Assembly (NCBI GenBank): GCA_020638955.1 | Contig: JACKHO010000002.1 | Location: 868,001-932,000, forward strand | Origin: Planctomycetaceae bacterium | GTDB taxonomy: Bacteria > Planctomycetota > Planctomycetia > Planctomycetales > Planctomycetaceae | Reading direction: 5' to 3' | DNA length: 64,000 nt | Part shown: positions 44,182 through 53,188 of the stretch, piece by piece | Layout of the letters: each line of letters starts with the position of its first letter | How positions within the stretch are numbered: position 1 is the first letter of the stretch | The notes under the pieces: model-generated | The model's database searches: none | Told to the model about the DNA's origin: nothing | What the model saw: only the letters and a program-made list of their open reading frames with translations | Program-made: the position numbers and the translations under genes

Positions 44182-45123
44182 ATGCGAGTCCTGCTGGCGA
44201 ATCCCCGTGGATTTTGTGCGGGTGTCAATATGGCGATTGAATGTCTCGAAGAATGCATTCGGACATTCGGGCCGGACATTTATGTCTACCATGAAATTGT
44301 CCACAACAAGTACGTGGTAGATCGATTCTCCCGCCAGGGGGTGACGTTCGTCGATGAACTGAGCGAAGTTCCGTCGGGCTCGATTGTGCTGTACAGCGCA
44401 CACGGCGTTTCTCCGGTCATTCGGCAGCAGGCACGTGAACTGGGTTTGCGAACCATTGACGCGACTTGCCCGCTGGTCACGAAGGTGCATGTTGAAGCTG
44501 TGAAGTACGCCGAGGCTGGCTACAACATTATTCTCATTGGCCACGAAGGGCATGATGAAGTCATTGGAACCATGGGCGAGGCACCGGAAAGTATTACGCT
44601 CGTCGAAACACCTGATGAAGTTGATTCGCTTACCTTTGGACCAGAGGACAAACTGGCTTATCTGACACAGACAACGCTGAGCGTGGAAGAGGCGGGTGCT
44701 GTCATCCAACGACTCAAGGAGACGTTTCCGCACATCGAGGCGCCGCCCAAAGAAGACATTTGCTATGCCACGACGAATCGGCAAGATGCTGTTCGCAAGC
44801 TCATTGTCCAGGCAGATTTGCTCCTCGTGCTCGGCAGCCAGAACAGTTCCAATTCGCGGCGTCTCATGGAAATGGGACTCACGGCGGGACGTCCTGCCTA
44901 TCTGATTGATGGTAAGCACGAACTCAAGCCGGAATGGTTTGAAGGTGTCGAAACGGTCATGGTAACAGCCGGTGCCAGTGCTCCCGAAGTGGTGGTGCAG
45001 GAATGCCTGTCGCACATCGAAACGGAATACGGTGCGACCGTAGAGGAAGTCACAACACGGGAAGAACACGTGACATTCCCGCTCCCGAAAGAGTTGCGGC
45101 AACTTCAATCGGAGTTGCCGTAG
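44182..45123 (+). CDS. ispH: 4-hydroxy-3-methylbut-2-enyl diphosphate reductase (IspH)
   Basis: A 313-residue protein. The three cluster Cys residues are visible: Cys12 in GFCAGVNMAIE, the Cys in ATCPLVTKVH (about 96) and the Cys in ICYATTNRQDAV (about 193). YSAHGVSP, GHEGHDEVIGTMGE, QTTLSVEEA and GSQNSSNSRRL are the other signatures, with catalytic Glu in the family's TTN/EGH region. It catalyses the last step of the MEP pathway, making IPP and DMAPP, with a 4Fe-4S cluster. The ATG at 44182 has AAAGGAA at 6 bases; an earlier GTG at 44161 lacks it. It is followed 58 bases later by exoD. Confidence 0.96.
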   Translation: MRVLLANPRGFCAGVNMAIECLEECIRTFGPDIYVYHEIVHNKYVVDRFSRQGVTFVDELSEVPSGSIVLYSAHGVSPVIRQQARELGLRTIDATCPLVTKVHVEAVKYAEAGYNIILIGHEGHDEVIGTMGEAPESITLVETPDEVDSLTFGPEDKLAYLTQTTLSVEEAGAVIQRLKETFPHIEAPPKEDICYATTNRQDAVRKLIVQADLLLVLGSQNSSNSRRLMEMGLTAGRPAYLIDGKHELKPEWFEGVETVMVTAGASAPEVVVQECLSHIETEYGATVEEVTTREEHVTFPLPKELRQLQSELP

Positions 45124-45181
45124 TCATTTCCGCGAAGTTTCAGTTGGCCCAGAAAATTCGACTCGGAAGTCCTCATCCTGC

Positions 45182-45802
45182 ATGTCGCAATCTGAGAGCA
45201 AATCGCAAGATTCACCCAACGGCGACGGCCAGTTCGAAGAACTCGCCGACGAAATGGAGCAGGTCGATGCAGATAACTCGAGCGACGAACAGGTCCCGGT
45301 TGGGAATCTTCTCGACCAATTGAATCACCGCGGCTATGGGCCTTTGCTATTCATTCCCGCATTGCTTTCGGTTTCTCCCTTGGGGGCGATTCCGGGAATG
45401 TCCATTTTCACGGGTTCGTTGATTGAGCTCATCGCCGTTCAAATGCTGTTTCGCAGCTCGCCGTGGTTTCCGGGCTGGATTCGAAGGCGAACGGTCTCAC
45501 GCAGTCGACTGAACGCCGCACTCGATAAAATGCGTCCCTGGCTTCGCTGGCTGGACTGGATTATTCGGGAACGCTGGCTGATTCTCGTCGATGGCCCCAT
45601 GAAGTGGGGCTTCCCGTTTGTGATTTCGCTCGTTGCACTCTTGTACTTTCCAATGGCAATCGTGCCCTTCGGTGTGCTCCTCCCGGGTGCGGCGGCCACA
45701 TTCCTGGCCGCCGGTCTCACGGCTCGCGACGGAATGTTCGTAAGCCTCGGACTGCTCGCTACAACTGCGGCTGTCTATTTTTCGCTTTCACTTGCCTTGT
45801 AG
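45182..45802 (+). CDS. exoD: ExoD family protein
   Basis: A 206-residue membrane protein. An acidic, low-complexity N-terminus (about 1-45) precedes the ExoD domain: LLDQLNHRGYGPLLFIPALL, then SVSPLGAIPGMSI and QMLFRSSPWFPGWIRRRTVS, followed by about four membrane helices ending in a hydrophobic C-terminus. ExoD affects exopolysaccharide synthesis in rhizobia; its biochemical role is unknown. It lies behind ispH and may share its transcript; rsmE is convergent with it. ATG at 45182. Confidence 0.85.
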   Translation: MSQSESKSQDSPNGDGQFEELADEMEQVDADNSSDEQVPVGNLLDQLNHRGYGPLLFIPALLSVSPLGAIPGMSIFTGSLIELIAVQMLFRSSPWFPGWIRRRTVSRSRLNAALDKMRPWLRWLDWIIRERWLILVDGPMKWGFPFVISLVALLYFPMAIVPFGVLLPGAAATFLAAGLTARDGMFVSLGLLATTAAVYFSLSLAL

Positions 45803-45835
45803 TTCCCGCGCCCACCGGCGCCGAGTCATTACTTC

Positions 45836-46546
45836 TCACATTTGACTCATCAAAGCGGCAGCAAGCGACACGGCGGCAGTCTCGATTCGCAAGACGTGAC
45901 GACCAATCTTCACGCCTTGTGCGTTGTGTTGATTCAAGAGGCCGAGTTCTTCGTCGGTGAACCCTCCTTCAGGGCCGATGAGAATCATGAAATCTGGATT
46001 GTCTGCCGACGCGTGGGAGAGCTTGTTGATGGAGACGCCGTGGGGATCACCGTGAATGAGTTTACTCTGCTTTTCTGTTGCCAGCAATTCGGTGAAAGGA
46101 ATTACTGCTTCAAGTTGCGGAAGGCGATTTCGGCCGCATTGTTTGCAGGCCGCAATGGTGGCCTGTTCCAGCTTGGCCAGTTTGGAGTCGCGAGGATCAA
46201 CCACCGACCGCGATGTCTTCATGGGGATGATGCGGTCAACACCCAACTCGGTGAGCTTTTCGACAATCCAGCGGAAACGGTCTCCCTTGGGAGGAGCGAG
46301 GGCTACGGCAATGGAAGGCTGAGAGGGAACATCGGTGATGAGGGAATTGGTGATTCTGGCCGACGCCTTGCGGGATGATTCCACCTGCAACTCGGCCTGA
46401 GCTGCACGTCCAGCACCATCGAAGATTTCAATTTGTTCGCCCGAGGCAAGCCGCAGCACGCGGAGTGCATGTTGAGCCTCGGGTTGCGGAAGAGGAACCA
46501 GGTCACCCGGTTGCCAGTTTCCAGGCAAGTAAAAGCGATTTGCCAT
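45836..46546 (-). CDS. rsmE: 16S rRNA (uracil-1498-N3)-methyltransferase RsmE
   Basis: A 236-residue protein with the RsmE layout: N-terminal PUA-like domain (HALRVLRLASGEQIEIFDGAG), then the SPOUT methyltransferase part with ALAPPKGDRFRWIVEKLTEL, GVDRIIPMKTSRSVV, ACKQCGRNRLP and the deep-knot motif MILIGPEGGFTDEELGL. LRIETAAVSLAAAL closes it. The enzyme methylates U1498 of 16S rRNA. The ATG at 46546 lies 9 bases behind the stop of the HlyD-type gene, so the two are one operon. Confidence 0.95.
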   Translation of the reverse strand: MANRFYLPGNWQPGDLVPLPQPEAQHALRVLRLASGEQIEIFDGAGRAAQAELQVESSRKASARITNSLITDVPSQPSIAVALAPPKGDRFRWIVEKLTELGVDRIIPMKTSRSVVDPRDSKLAKLEQATIAACKQCGRNRLPQLEAVIPFTELLATEKQSKLIHGDPHGVSINKLSHASADNPDFMILIGPEGGFTDEELGLLNQHNAQGVKIGRHVLRIETAAVSLAAALMSQM

Positions 46547-46555
46547 TCGAACCGC

Positions 46556-48010
46556 CTACTCTTCGTCAGTCGATTCAGGAGCAATCTCTGGAGCAGGAGC
46601 GAGGTAGGCCACCTTGAGTAATGCCAGTTCTTCTTCAAAGGTGTGAGTACGTCTCACGTCGAGCAATGAACCGTCCTGGACAATGTCGAGGTTCGTCATG
46701 ACCACTTCCGCATTTTCCAGTTCGCTGCTCCGGACCAGGACAAATGATTGCAGACTCCGGACCACTTCGATGTCCACCTCTTTCGCTGAACGACTTGCTT
46801 CACTTGATTCGGGTGCCACAAACAGCGAGTTGCCGACAATGGCGTCACGCGGGATGAGATACGTGTCTGGCGTATTCAGTACATCAGCCTGAATTCGCGC
46901 GTAGCAAAACGTTCCTGGGCGCAGTGGAGTTTCTGAATTCCGATTGTCGACCTCGACAAACACCATGACGGTTCGGGTTCGTTCGTCGGCCACAGGTGCA
47001 ATGCGAATGACATAGCCCGTCCAGGAGACTTCATTGCGGAATAGCGCCGACTCATCTGGCACGAGTTGAGCCAGAGGAAAATCTCCCTTCGCGAGGAACT
47101 CGGTCAACACAGCGGCATCAGTCAAAGAGACTGGTACCGGCACGATAACGGTGGAGTCATCAGTGAGACGCAGCAGCGGCTCACCTGGTCGCACGTACTG
47201 ACCTTCTTCCGCCATGACTTCGCTGACCACGCCTGAAAACGGCGCTTGCACGTGTGCCTTCTCCAGTTCCAGTGTTGCCAGCGCCAGGTCGGACTGGGCG
47301 GTGGTGAGCTGACTTTGAAGCTGCTTGCGACGGATGGGAAGCAAGTCGCGTTCGCTTTCCAGACGGATGAGTCCTTCCTGGAATTGTTGTACTTCCAGTT
47401 CCGAACGAGAGACGTCACTTTCCCGTCCGGCTCCCATGTCTACGAGCCGCTGGGCACGGTCGAGTTCCCTCTGAGCCGTTTCGAGTCGCTGCATTTGCTG
47501 TTGAATGAGCCGCTTGTTCGACGCTTCATCCTGATCGATTCGCTGCAGGTCGACCTGGTGCTGTGTCAACATCGCCTGCGCTTGTGTCACGCGTTCCTCA
47601 TAGGTCTGGGGATCAATTCTCAGCAGCGATGCCGCGGGAACGCGGACTGATTTTCCGTTTTCGTCGCTGCTCACTTGCGGTCCCTGAACAGGATCTCCCA
47701 CGCGCAAATGTTCTGTTTCCGAAATGCGGCCTGACACTTCGGCGGCCACAACCACTTCGCGGTCGGCCTCGGCTGTTCCAAACCCGGCAACAAATCGCTG
47801 GATGGGGCGCTGCTCGACCCGGTAGGTCTCCACGCGATACACGGGAATTGTCGGTTCTTCACGCGGCGGCTCCTTTTTGAGGGATGCCAAGCGATTGAAG
47901 ACGGTCGACCCCAGCACAAGAGCCCCGACAATGCACAAGATACTGATCACCACTTTCACCAAAGCAAAGTAGAGACCGGAATGCGAATTGCCAGTGGAGT
48001 TGTTTGCCAT
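46556..48010 (-). CDS. HlyD/RND-type periplasmic adaptor protein
   Basis: A 484-residue protein. One N-terminal membrane helix (about 14-36) is followed by a half-motif of the lipoyl domain, a long coiled-coil hairpin (about 140-240, with EERVTQAQAMLTQHQVDL and RLESERDLLPIRRKQLQSQL), the second lipoyl half (KAHVQAPFSGVVSEVMAEEG), a beta-barrel domain and a membrane-proximal domain. It is the adaptor part of a tripartite efflux system. No pump or outer membrane channel gene is in the window next to it; rsmE follows. The ATG at 48010 matches the family start; the region ahead of it is not protein-like. It is divergent from the phosphatase gene. Confidence 0.85.
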   Translation of the reverse strand: MANNSTGNSHSGLYFALVKVVISILCIVGALVLGSTVFNRLASLKKEPPREEPTIPVYRVETYRVEQRPIQRFVAGFGTAEADREVVVAAEVSGRISETEHLRVGDPVQGPQVSSDENGKSVRVPAASLLRIDPQTYEERVTQAQAMLTQHQVDLQRIDQDEASNKRLIQQQMQRLETAQRELDRAQRLVDMGAGRESDVSRSELEVQQFQEGLIRLESERDLLPIRRKQLQSQLTTAQSDLALATLELEKAHVQAPFSGVVSEVMAEEGQYVRPGEPLLRLTDDSTVIVPVPVSLTDAAVLTEFLAKGDFPLAQLVPDESALFRNEVSWTGYVIRIAPVADERTRTVMVFVEVDNRNSETPLRPGTFCYARIQADVLNTPDTYLIPRDAIVGNSLFVAPESSEASRSAKEVDIEVVRSLQSFVLVRSSELENAEVVMTNLDIVQDGSLLDVRRTHTFEEELALLKVAYLAPAPEIAPESTDEE

Positions 48011-48292
48011 CGAAGTGTGATGAGCCGGAGACCTGAGAGTGCCAAAATCAGAGTGTAGATGATTTGTGCAAATTACCACTCCTCAAACGGTCAAGAGGAG
48101 AGGAATTGGGAAACTCCATTCTCGTTTTTCCCGTTGGAATGCGGCAGGCAGCCAATATTGCACACATCAACAGTGGCGAATGCTTAACACGCCCGTTATC
48201 TTCGGTGATTACCCCGCCGTAGTATTGCCCCCTGCAACTTGGACTCACCGCAACATTCACTCTGTCCCGCAGAGCCAACAGGTACCTCCACA

Positions 48293-49486
48293 ATGCGAAT
48301 TCTCGTCTGTTGGGATGACGCCGCCCAGGCCGAACTCATCCGTCTTTATCTGAATGTCGACGGAAACGCGGTGATTGTGGCGACGGAGCAGCAGCAGTTC
48401 GAGACATTGGTCCAGTCAGCACAGAACTGGGATGTCATTGTCGTCACCACAAACTTCCCCGATCACGACGCGGCCTATCGGTTCTTCGAGTCCGTCAAGA
48501 CGACCCGCCCTGAATGCCCAGTGGTCGCCGCGTGCCACCAGGAAGATGTGTATCGTCTGGCCCGTTATCTCACGTCAGGCCTGCGTGCATACCTCATTCG
48601 GGACGAAAAGGGGGACTTCCTATTCCTGATGCACGCGGTCATTGAAGGTGCCGTCCGGCAGGTGGAAGCCGAACGGGAACGGTTAGTTGCTGAGAAATTG
48701 CGTCGCGAAATCGATTCCGTGCGGCAGTTGCAGGAATCGATTATTCCCCACAACATCGCCTGCCCCGACCGTTACGAAATCGTCGCGAGGTACGAGTCTT
48801 CGCAAATCAAAGTCATTGGCGGTCAGCCGGTCACCATGGCCGGTGGGGACTACTACGACGCATTTACTCTGCCCGACGATACCACCATTGTATTGGTCGG
48901 CGATGCCTCAGGGCATGGGATGAAAGCGTGCATGTCTATTATGACCATGCACACACTCATTCGCATGATTCGCTTCGACGAGTTCCGCGATCCTTCCAAC
49001 TTCGTCGCCTACGTCAACAACATGTTGTGCAAACAAAGCGTTGTGAATAGTGAAGGGGGATTCATTACGCTGCTGTATGGAGTGTTGAACCCGAAAACAA
49101 ATGAATTCCAGTGGGCCTCGGCCGGGCATCCGGCGCCCATTTGCCATCGACTGGGCTCCGATTCCTTCGAGACTATTGGCGATGACGATTCCGCCGGTCT
49201 CCCCATTGGCATTATCCCAGAAGCCGACTACGAGACGCATTCATTTCAAATTCCTGAACAAAGCCGCCTGTTGCTCTACACTGATGGAATTATCGAAGCC
49301 TTCCCAGTTGGCAGTGAACAGCATGAAGAGTTCGGTATCGGCGGCTTGAAGCGAACCATGAGTTCGGCACGCGAACTGAATTTGTCGCAAACAATGCAGA
49401 AGCTGTTCGACGACTCTCAGGCGTTCACACGCGGCCAGGGGCGCCATGACGACACGTCCGTTCTCCTGCTTGAACGACAGGGGTAA
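48293..49486 (+). CDS. PP2C/SpoIIE-type phosphatase with degenerate receiver domain
   Basis: A 397-residue protein. Residues 1-125 have the fold of a response-regulator receiver (MRILVCWDDAAQAELIRLYL, then AYLIRDEKGDFLF). The strand that should carry the phosphoacceptor Asp reads WDVIVVTTNFPDHD, so the usual Asp is missing from its place. A helical linker (about 145-175, ERERLVAEKLRREIDSVRQL) leads to the RsbU/SpoIIE phosphatase domain (QPVTMAGGDYYDAFTLPDD, VGDASGHGMKACMSIM, GHPAPICHR, LYTDGIIEA). Such enzymes dephosphorylate anti-sigma-factor antagonists. The ATG at 48293 has AGG about 10 bases upstream. The NPCBM gene starts 4 bases after the stop. Confidence 0.88.
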   Translation: MRILVCWDDAAQAELIRLYLNVDGNAVIVATEQQQFETLVQSAQNWDVIVVTTNFPDHDAAYRFFESVKTTRPECPVVAACHQEDVYRLARYLTSGLRAYLIRDEKGDFLFLMHAVIEGAVRQVEAERERLVAEKLRREIDSVRQLQESIIPHNIACPDRYEIVARYESSQIKVIGGQPVTMAGGDYYDAFTLPDDTTIVLVGDASGHGMKACMSIMTMHTLIRMIRFDEFRDPSNFVAYVNNMLCKQSVVNSEGGFITLLYGVLNPKTNEFQWASAGHPAPICHRLGSDSFETIGDDDSAGLPIGIIPEADYETHSFQIPEQSRLLLYTDGIIEAFPVGSEQHEEFGIGGLKRTMSSARELNLSQTMQKLFDDSQAFTRGQGRHDDTSVLLLERQG

Positions 49487-49489
49487 TCG

Positions 49490-50791
49490 GTGATTCGCCG
49501 AACGGTCAGAGACGTCTCCGCTCTCGCACGCTGTGCGTTACTGTTCGTCATCGTCTTTTCATCTACGGGATTCCTGGCAGTCGTCTCCGCTGAAGAACCT
49601 GTCGGTTCAATTTGGCGTTGGACTGAATCCGATAAGTCGCTGGAAATCATTGCATTCGAAAAGCTGTTGAGGCTCGATACCGCTGAGTGCACGCTCGGCC
49701 TTGCAGACAGGGAAGCGACATTCCCGTTGGAAGACGTCTGGCGAATTTCCGTCAATGCTCCGGAACAGAAGGAACGTACAGCTCGCGCGCGCCAACGCGG
49801 GTATGTTCAGTTGAACAACGGTGACATCTGGGTGACACGCAACTTTCAGCTGGAGGGAGAGTCGCTGATTGTTGGTATTGGCGACGACAGCGCCGCGATT
49901 CAAATTCCCATTGATCATGTACGGACGATTTCCTGGGGACGTCCCATCTCCCTTGGCAGCGAAATTCGTTTTCAGGAACTGGCTGCAACTGATGAGAATT
50001 CTCCAAACAGTGATGTCTTACTGCTCAAGAATGGTGATCGTCTGTTGGGCGAACTTCAGAATATCTCCGCGGAGAGAGTTGTGTTTGCGGTCGACGGCAC
50101 AGAACTGACGATTCCCCGAGAGCAGTTGCGGGAACTGCAAATGAATCCGGCGCTTGTCAGTCCTCCAAGCTACGTTACGCCGTGTGCAATTATCCAGATT
50201 CGGGACGGGACACAGTTCACGGCGTCTTCCGTCGTTGTCGAAGGCCAACAAGTCTTGGCTTCGCTCAATAATGAGGTCACCGTGAAGTTTCCTCTGGCGC
50301 AGCTTCGGTCCATCGATTTCTTTTCGGAGAAGACTCGCCCCCTGTTATGGGAACCTCCGACTGCTGCGACACACGAGAATTACTTCGGGACCAGCGAACC
50401 CCTTCGCAGCGGCGCCTCAGTTGACGGAAATCCTCTGTTGGTTGATGGTAAAACTTATCCCTTGGGAATTGGTGTACGCTCGCAGTCCAGCGTGACATTC
50501 ACCGTTCCACCGAATGCACAGACCCTTTGGCTACTCGTTGGACTTGCTGACGAAGTCAACGGGAAGGGATCTCTCGATGTGAAAATCTCAGGGATGTCAG
50601 CGGATGAGGCGGAGAGAGCATTGGTGCAAAAGACACTTCTCGACTCAACCGCACCGTCAAAGCGACTAGGCCCCATTGATGTGCGTGGTATGACTTCCGT
50701 CACATTCCATGCTGATTTCGGTATGCGTGCTGACCTGTTCGACAGCGTGAACTGGTGCATCCCCACGCTGCGTTGCAATGCATCCGAGTAG
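49490..50791 (+). CDS. Exported NPCBM-domain protein
   Basis: A 433-residue protein with a signal peptide (about 1-34). The middle (about 60-270) has repeated beta-rich, SLA1/LSM-like segments (VQLNNGDIWVTRNFQLEG, LLKNGDRLLGELQNI). The C-terminal 150 residues are an NPCBM (novel putative carbohydrate-binding module) domain: YPLGIGVRSQSSVTFTVPPN, followed by LVGLADEVNGKGSLDVKI. It should bind glycans or the cell surface. The start is a GTG at 49490. It is only 4 bases behind the phosphatase gene, so they are probably co-transcribed. Confidence 0.82.
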   Translation: MIRRTVRDVSALARCALLFVIVFSSTGFLAVVSAEEPVGSIWRWTESDKSLEIIAFEKLLRLDTAECTLGLADREATFPLEDVWRISVNAPEQKERTARARQRGYVQLNNGDIWVTRNFQLEGESLIVGIGDDSAAIQIPIDHVRTISWGRPISLGSEIRFQELAATDENSPNSDVLLLKNGDRLLGELQNISAERVVFAVDGTELTIPREQLRELQMNPALVSPPSYVTPCAIIQIRDGTQFTASSVVVEGQQVLASLNNEVTVKFPLAQLRSIDFFSEKTRPLLWEPPTAATHENYFGTSEPLRSGASVDGNPLLVDGKTYPLGIGVRSQSSVTFTVPPNAQTLWLLVGLADEVNGKGSLDVKISGMSADEAERALVQKTLLDSTAPSKRLGPIDVRGMTSVTFHADFGMRADLFDSVNWCIPTLRCNASE

Positions 50792-50870
50792 CATTGGCTT
50801 TCTCTGGAATTCGCACGCCGATATTCTGTCGTTAATCGCATCCCCTCATTCTTATCCATTCTGCAACACT

Positions 50871-52517
50871 ATGACTCACAAGCGAATTCTTGTCGGTTTT
50901 CTGTTGGCTTTTCTCGCATTTTCAACCAGAGCAATTGCGGCAGACGCACCAAACATTGTCTTTGCCTTTGCTGATGACCTTGGACGCTACGCCAGTGCTT
51001 ACGCCGACCCCAACGCGCCATCTCCAAACGACGTCATTCACACGCCGTTCTTTGACCGAATCGCCGCTGAAGGGACCCGGTTTGACTGTGCGTTGGTGAG
51101 TGCGCCTTCCTGTACGCCGTCGCGGGCGGCCATTGTGTCGGGGCAGCACTTCTTCAGGAACGGCAGCCACTCGCAACTTCATCATCCCTGGATGAAAGGC
51201 TTTGACGACCCGTGGGATGAAGTTCGCGGATTTCCCCTCATGTTGCAGGCGTCGGGTTACCACATTGGCTGGTCGTACAAAATGCACATCAGCGAAGACC
51301 GCATGGGGGGGAAGGAACGCAATTACAGAAAGCATGGCTCGCGTTTCAATACGTTTTCACAAAATGTCATGAAGGCGGACGACACCGAAGCTGGTAAACA
51401 GGAACTTCTTGAGGAAGTGCGCGGCAACTTCCGTTCATTCCTTGCTGATCGAAACGACAAGCAACCGTTCTACTATTGGTTTAATCCCACGAATACACAC
51501 CGGTCCTGGGTGCAGGGATCGGGGAAGAAAATCTGGGGGATCGAACCCGATTCGCTCAAAGGGAAGCTCCCACCGTTTCTGCCTGATAACGAAATTGTGC
51601 GCGAGGACTTCGCTGACTATCTCGGCGAAGCCCAGGCTTTTGATGCAGCGGTCGGCATTCTCCTTGAAGAGTTAACGGCGCTGGGTGAATTGGAAAACAC
51701 TATTGTCGTCGTAAGTGGTGATCACGGCGCTCCGGGATTCCCACGAGGAAAGTGCAACCTTTACGACTTCGGAACACAAGTTCCACTTGCGATTCGCTGG
51801 CCGAAACATGTGGCGGAAGGGCGCGTTATTCAGTCGCCGGTCAGCCTGCTGGACTTGGCACCAACGTTCCTCGAAGCCGCGGGACTGCAGGCTGATGAAA
51901 GGATGGATGGTCAGAGCCTGCTCGCCGCCATGAATGCCGAAACGAGAGATCCTGAAGAGGTACTGCGGGGAACCGCCATTTGCGGGCGTGAGAACCATGT
52001 CAATGAGTCGCGACCGGGCGGGCTTCCCTACCCCATGCGCGCGATCCGTACTGGCGAGTATTTATACATCGTCAACTTCGCTCCTGACCGCTGGCCCGTC
52101 GCCCAACCTCCATTGGCAGCGCCTCTCACAAATCCCATTGGGGGCAAGAAAGGTGGAAGTCGTCGAATGGACCTCGACTTCAGCCCAACGCGAGACTTCT
52201 TTGAGTTGAATGAAGGGGACGAGACCATTGCGGAATGGTGGCGGCTGGGATTCGATTTGCGTCCCGCCGAAGAACTGTATGTCATTGCCGATGATCCTCA
52301 CCAAATGCTGAATGTTGCAGATGACGTAAACTTTGCCGCAGTGAAATCACAGTTACGTGGTCAACTTCTGGCGGAATTGAATCGCGGCAATGATCCTCGC
52401 GTCATCGATGACGGCAAGGCTTTTGATCGACCGCCCTACGCGCCGGATACTCCCGAACGGGGCGTCCCCGATATCGAAGCGTTAAGGAAAGAAGATGAGA
52501 AGGCAGATGTTAACTGA
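50871..52517 (+). CDS. Exported sulfatase (arylsulfatase A family)
   Basis: A 548-residue protein with a signal peptide (about 1-24). The metal-binding Asp pair is in FAFADDLGRY (35-36). The sulfatase signature SAPSCTPSRAAIVSGQ has Cys81, which is converted to formylglycine in the active enzyme, followed by the usual PSR. VVVSGDHGAPGFPRGKCNLYDF is the second metal site. Sulfatases remove sulfate esters from polysaccharides such as algal sulfated glycans, and planctomycetes carry large numbers. The ATG at 50871 gives the signal peptide; the 31 extra upstream codons overlap the NPCBM gene end and are rejected. Its own specificity cannot be told. Confidence 0.93.
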   Translation: MTHKRILVGFLLAFLAFSTRAIAADAPNIVFAFADDLGRYASAYADPNAPSPNDVIHTPFFDRIAAEGTRFDCALVSAPSCTPSRAAIVSGQHFFRNGSHSQLHHPWMKGFDDPWDEVRGFPLMLQASGYHIGWSYKMHISEDRMGGKERNYRKHGSRFNTFSQNVMKADDTEAGKQELLEEVRGNFRSFLADRNDKQPFYYWFNPTNTHRSWVQGSGKKIWGIEPDSLKGKLPPFLPDNEIVREDFADYLGEAQAFDAAVGILLEELTALGELENTIVVVSGDHGAPGFPRGKCNLYDFGTQVPLAIRWPKHVAEGRVIQSPVSLLDLAPTFLEAAGLQADERMDGQSLLAAMNAETRDPEEVLRGTAICGRENHVNESRPGGLPYPMRAIRTGEYLYIVNFAPDRWPVAQPPLAAPLTNPIGGKKGGSRRMDLDFSPTRDFFELNEGDETIAEWWRLGFDLRPAEELYVIADDPHQMLNVADDVNFAAVKSQLRGQLLAELNRGNDPRVIDDGKAFDRPPYAPDTPERGVPDIEALRKEDEKADVN

Positions 52518-52527
52518 TTTGTCAGCA

Positions 52528-52552
52528 CCCAGACAGGAATGTCTGGGCCACC
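52528..52552 (+). repeat. Dispersed GGAA-loop hairpin, copy C
   Basis: CCCAGACA, GGAA, TGTCTGGG, followed by CCACC. Compared with copy A the second stem pair is changed on both sides (A-T to C-G), so pairing is kept. It directly follows the sulfatase stop. Confidence 0.65.
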
Positions 52553-52583
52553 GTGCTGTTTCAGTTTGCCTCAAGACCAGCCG

Positions 52584-53141
52584 CTACATGAACACCGGGT
52601 CGAACCGGGGGCTGTCGAGCTCAATCGCTGGTGGGTCATCGGTGATGCGTTCCATGAAGCGGTCCCAGTTGTCTTTTGTTTGCTTCGACAGCAACTTCGA
52701 CATTTGCTCGTTGCAGTCTTCGCAAATCATGTAGGGACTGGGACTGGGTGGCGGAACGACGAGCAACTCCGCCTGCATGCAAACGCCCAGCGTCTGATAG
52801 CGACGACAATCTTCCCTGAGCTTGGCACACAACAGGCATGCCTTTAGGCCATCTTCCCAAGTGTATGTTTCGGGATCAAAATCCTCAGGAAGTTCGCGTT
52901 TCAGGGACTGCACAAACGCAGTAATCCGCTCTTGCGTTTCCTGAGACTGCATCGACGCCACGCAGGTCATGCAGAGTGCCGCCTCGAAAACAGGTTCCTT
53001 GACGACAAAATGTTTGGCGACGGCGTATGGCACCTGTTCACCCAGCAGGTCGCATTCGCAGCCTGTACATTTCTCGAACAGGTCTTCGAGATAGACCGAC
53101 TGAAACGGTTTCGGAATGGGGACTTGATGAAGAGGTGCCAT
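52584..53141 (-). CDS. Cysteine-rich protein of unknown function
   Basis: A 185-residue protein with four CxxC-type pairs: CTGCEC near residue 25, CMTC near 58, CLLC near 102 and CEDC near 141, spread evenly over the length. Such spacing suggests two zinc-ribbon-like units. The start region and VYLEDLFEKC look globular. No signal peptide or membrane segment. The ATG at 53141 is preferred to a TTG six codons earlier. It follows the FAH-family gene by 47 bases, so the two are probably co-transcribed. I do not recognise the family. Confidence 0.65.
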   Translation of the reverse strand: MAPLHQVPIPKPFQSVYLEDLFEKCTGCECDLLGEQVPYAVAKHFVVKEPVFEAALCMTCVASMQSQETQERITAFVQSLKRELPEDFDPETYTWEDGLKACLLCAKLREDCRRYQTLGVCMQAELLVVPPPSPSPYMICEDCNEQMSKLLSKQTKDNWDRFMERITDDPPAIELDSPRFDPVFM

Positions 53142-53188
53142 GGGTTTCGCTGCGTACAAACAACCTTGGTGATCCAGGAATAAGAACG

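Noticed and set aside
44122..45108. 328-codon open frame on the minus strand
   Set aside because: Antisense shadow of ispH; ispH motifs are complete on the plus strand.
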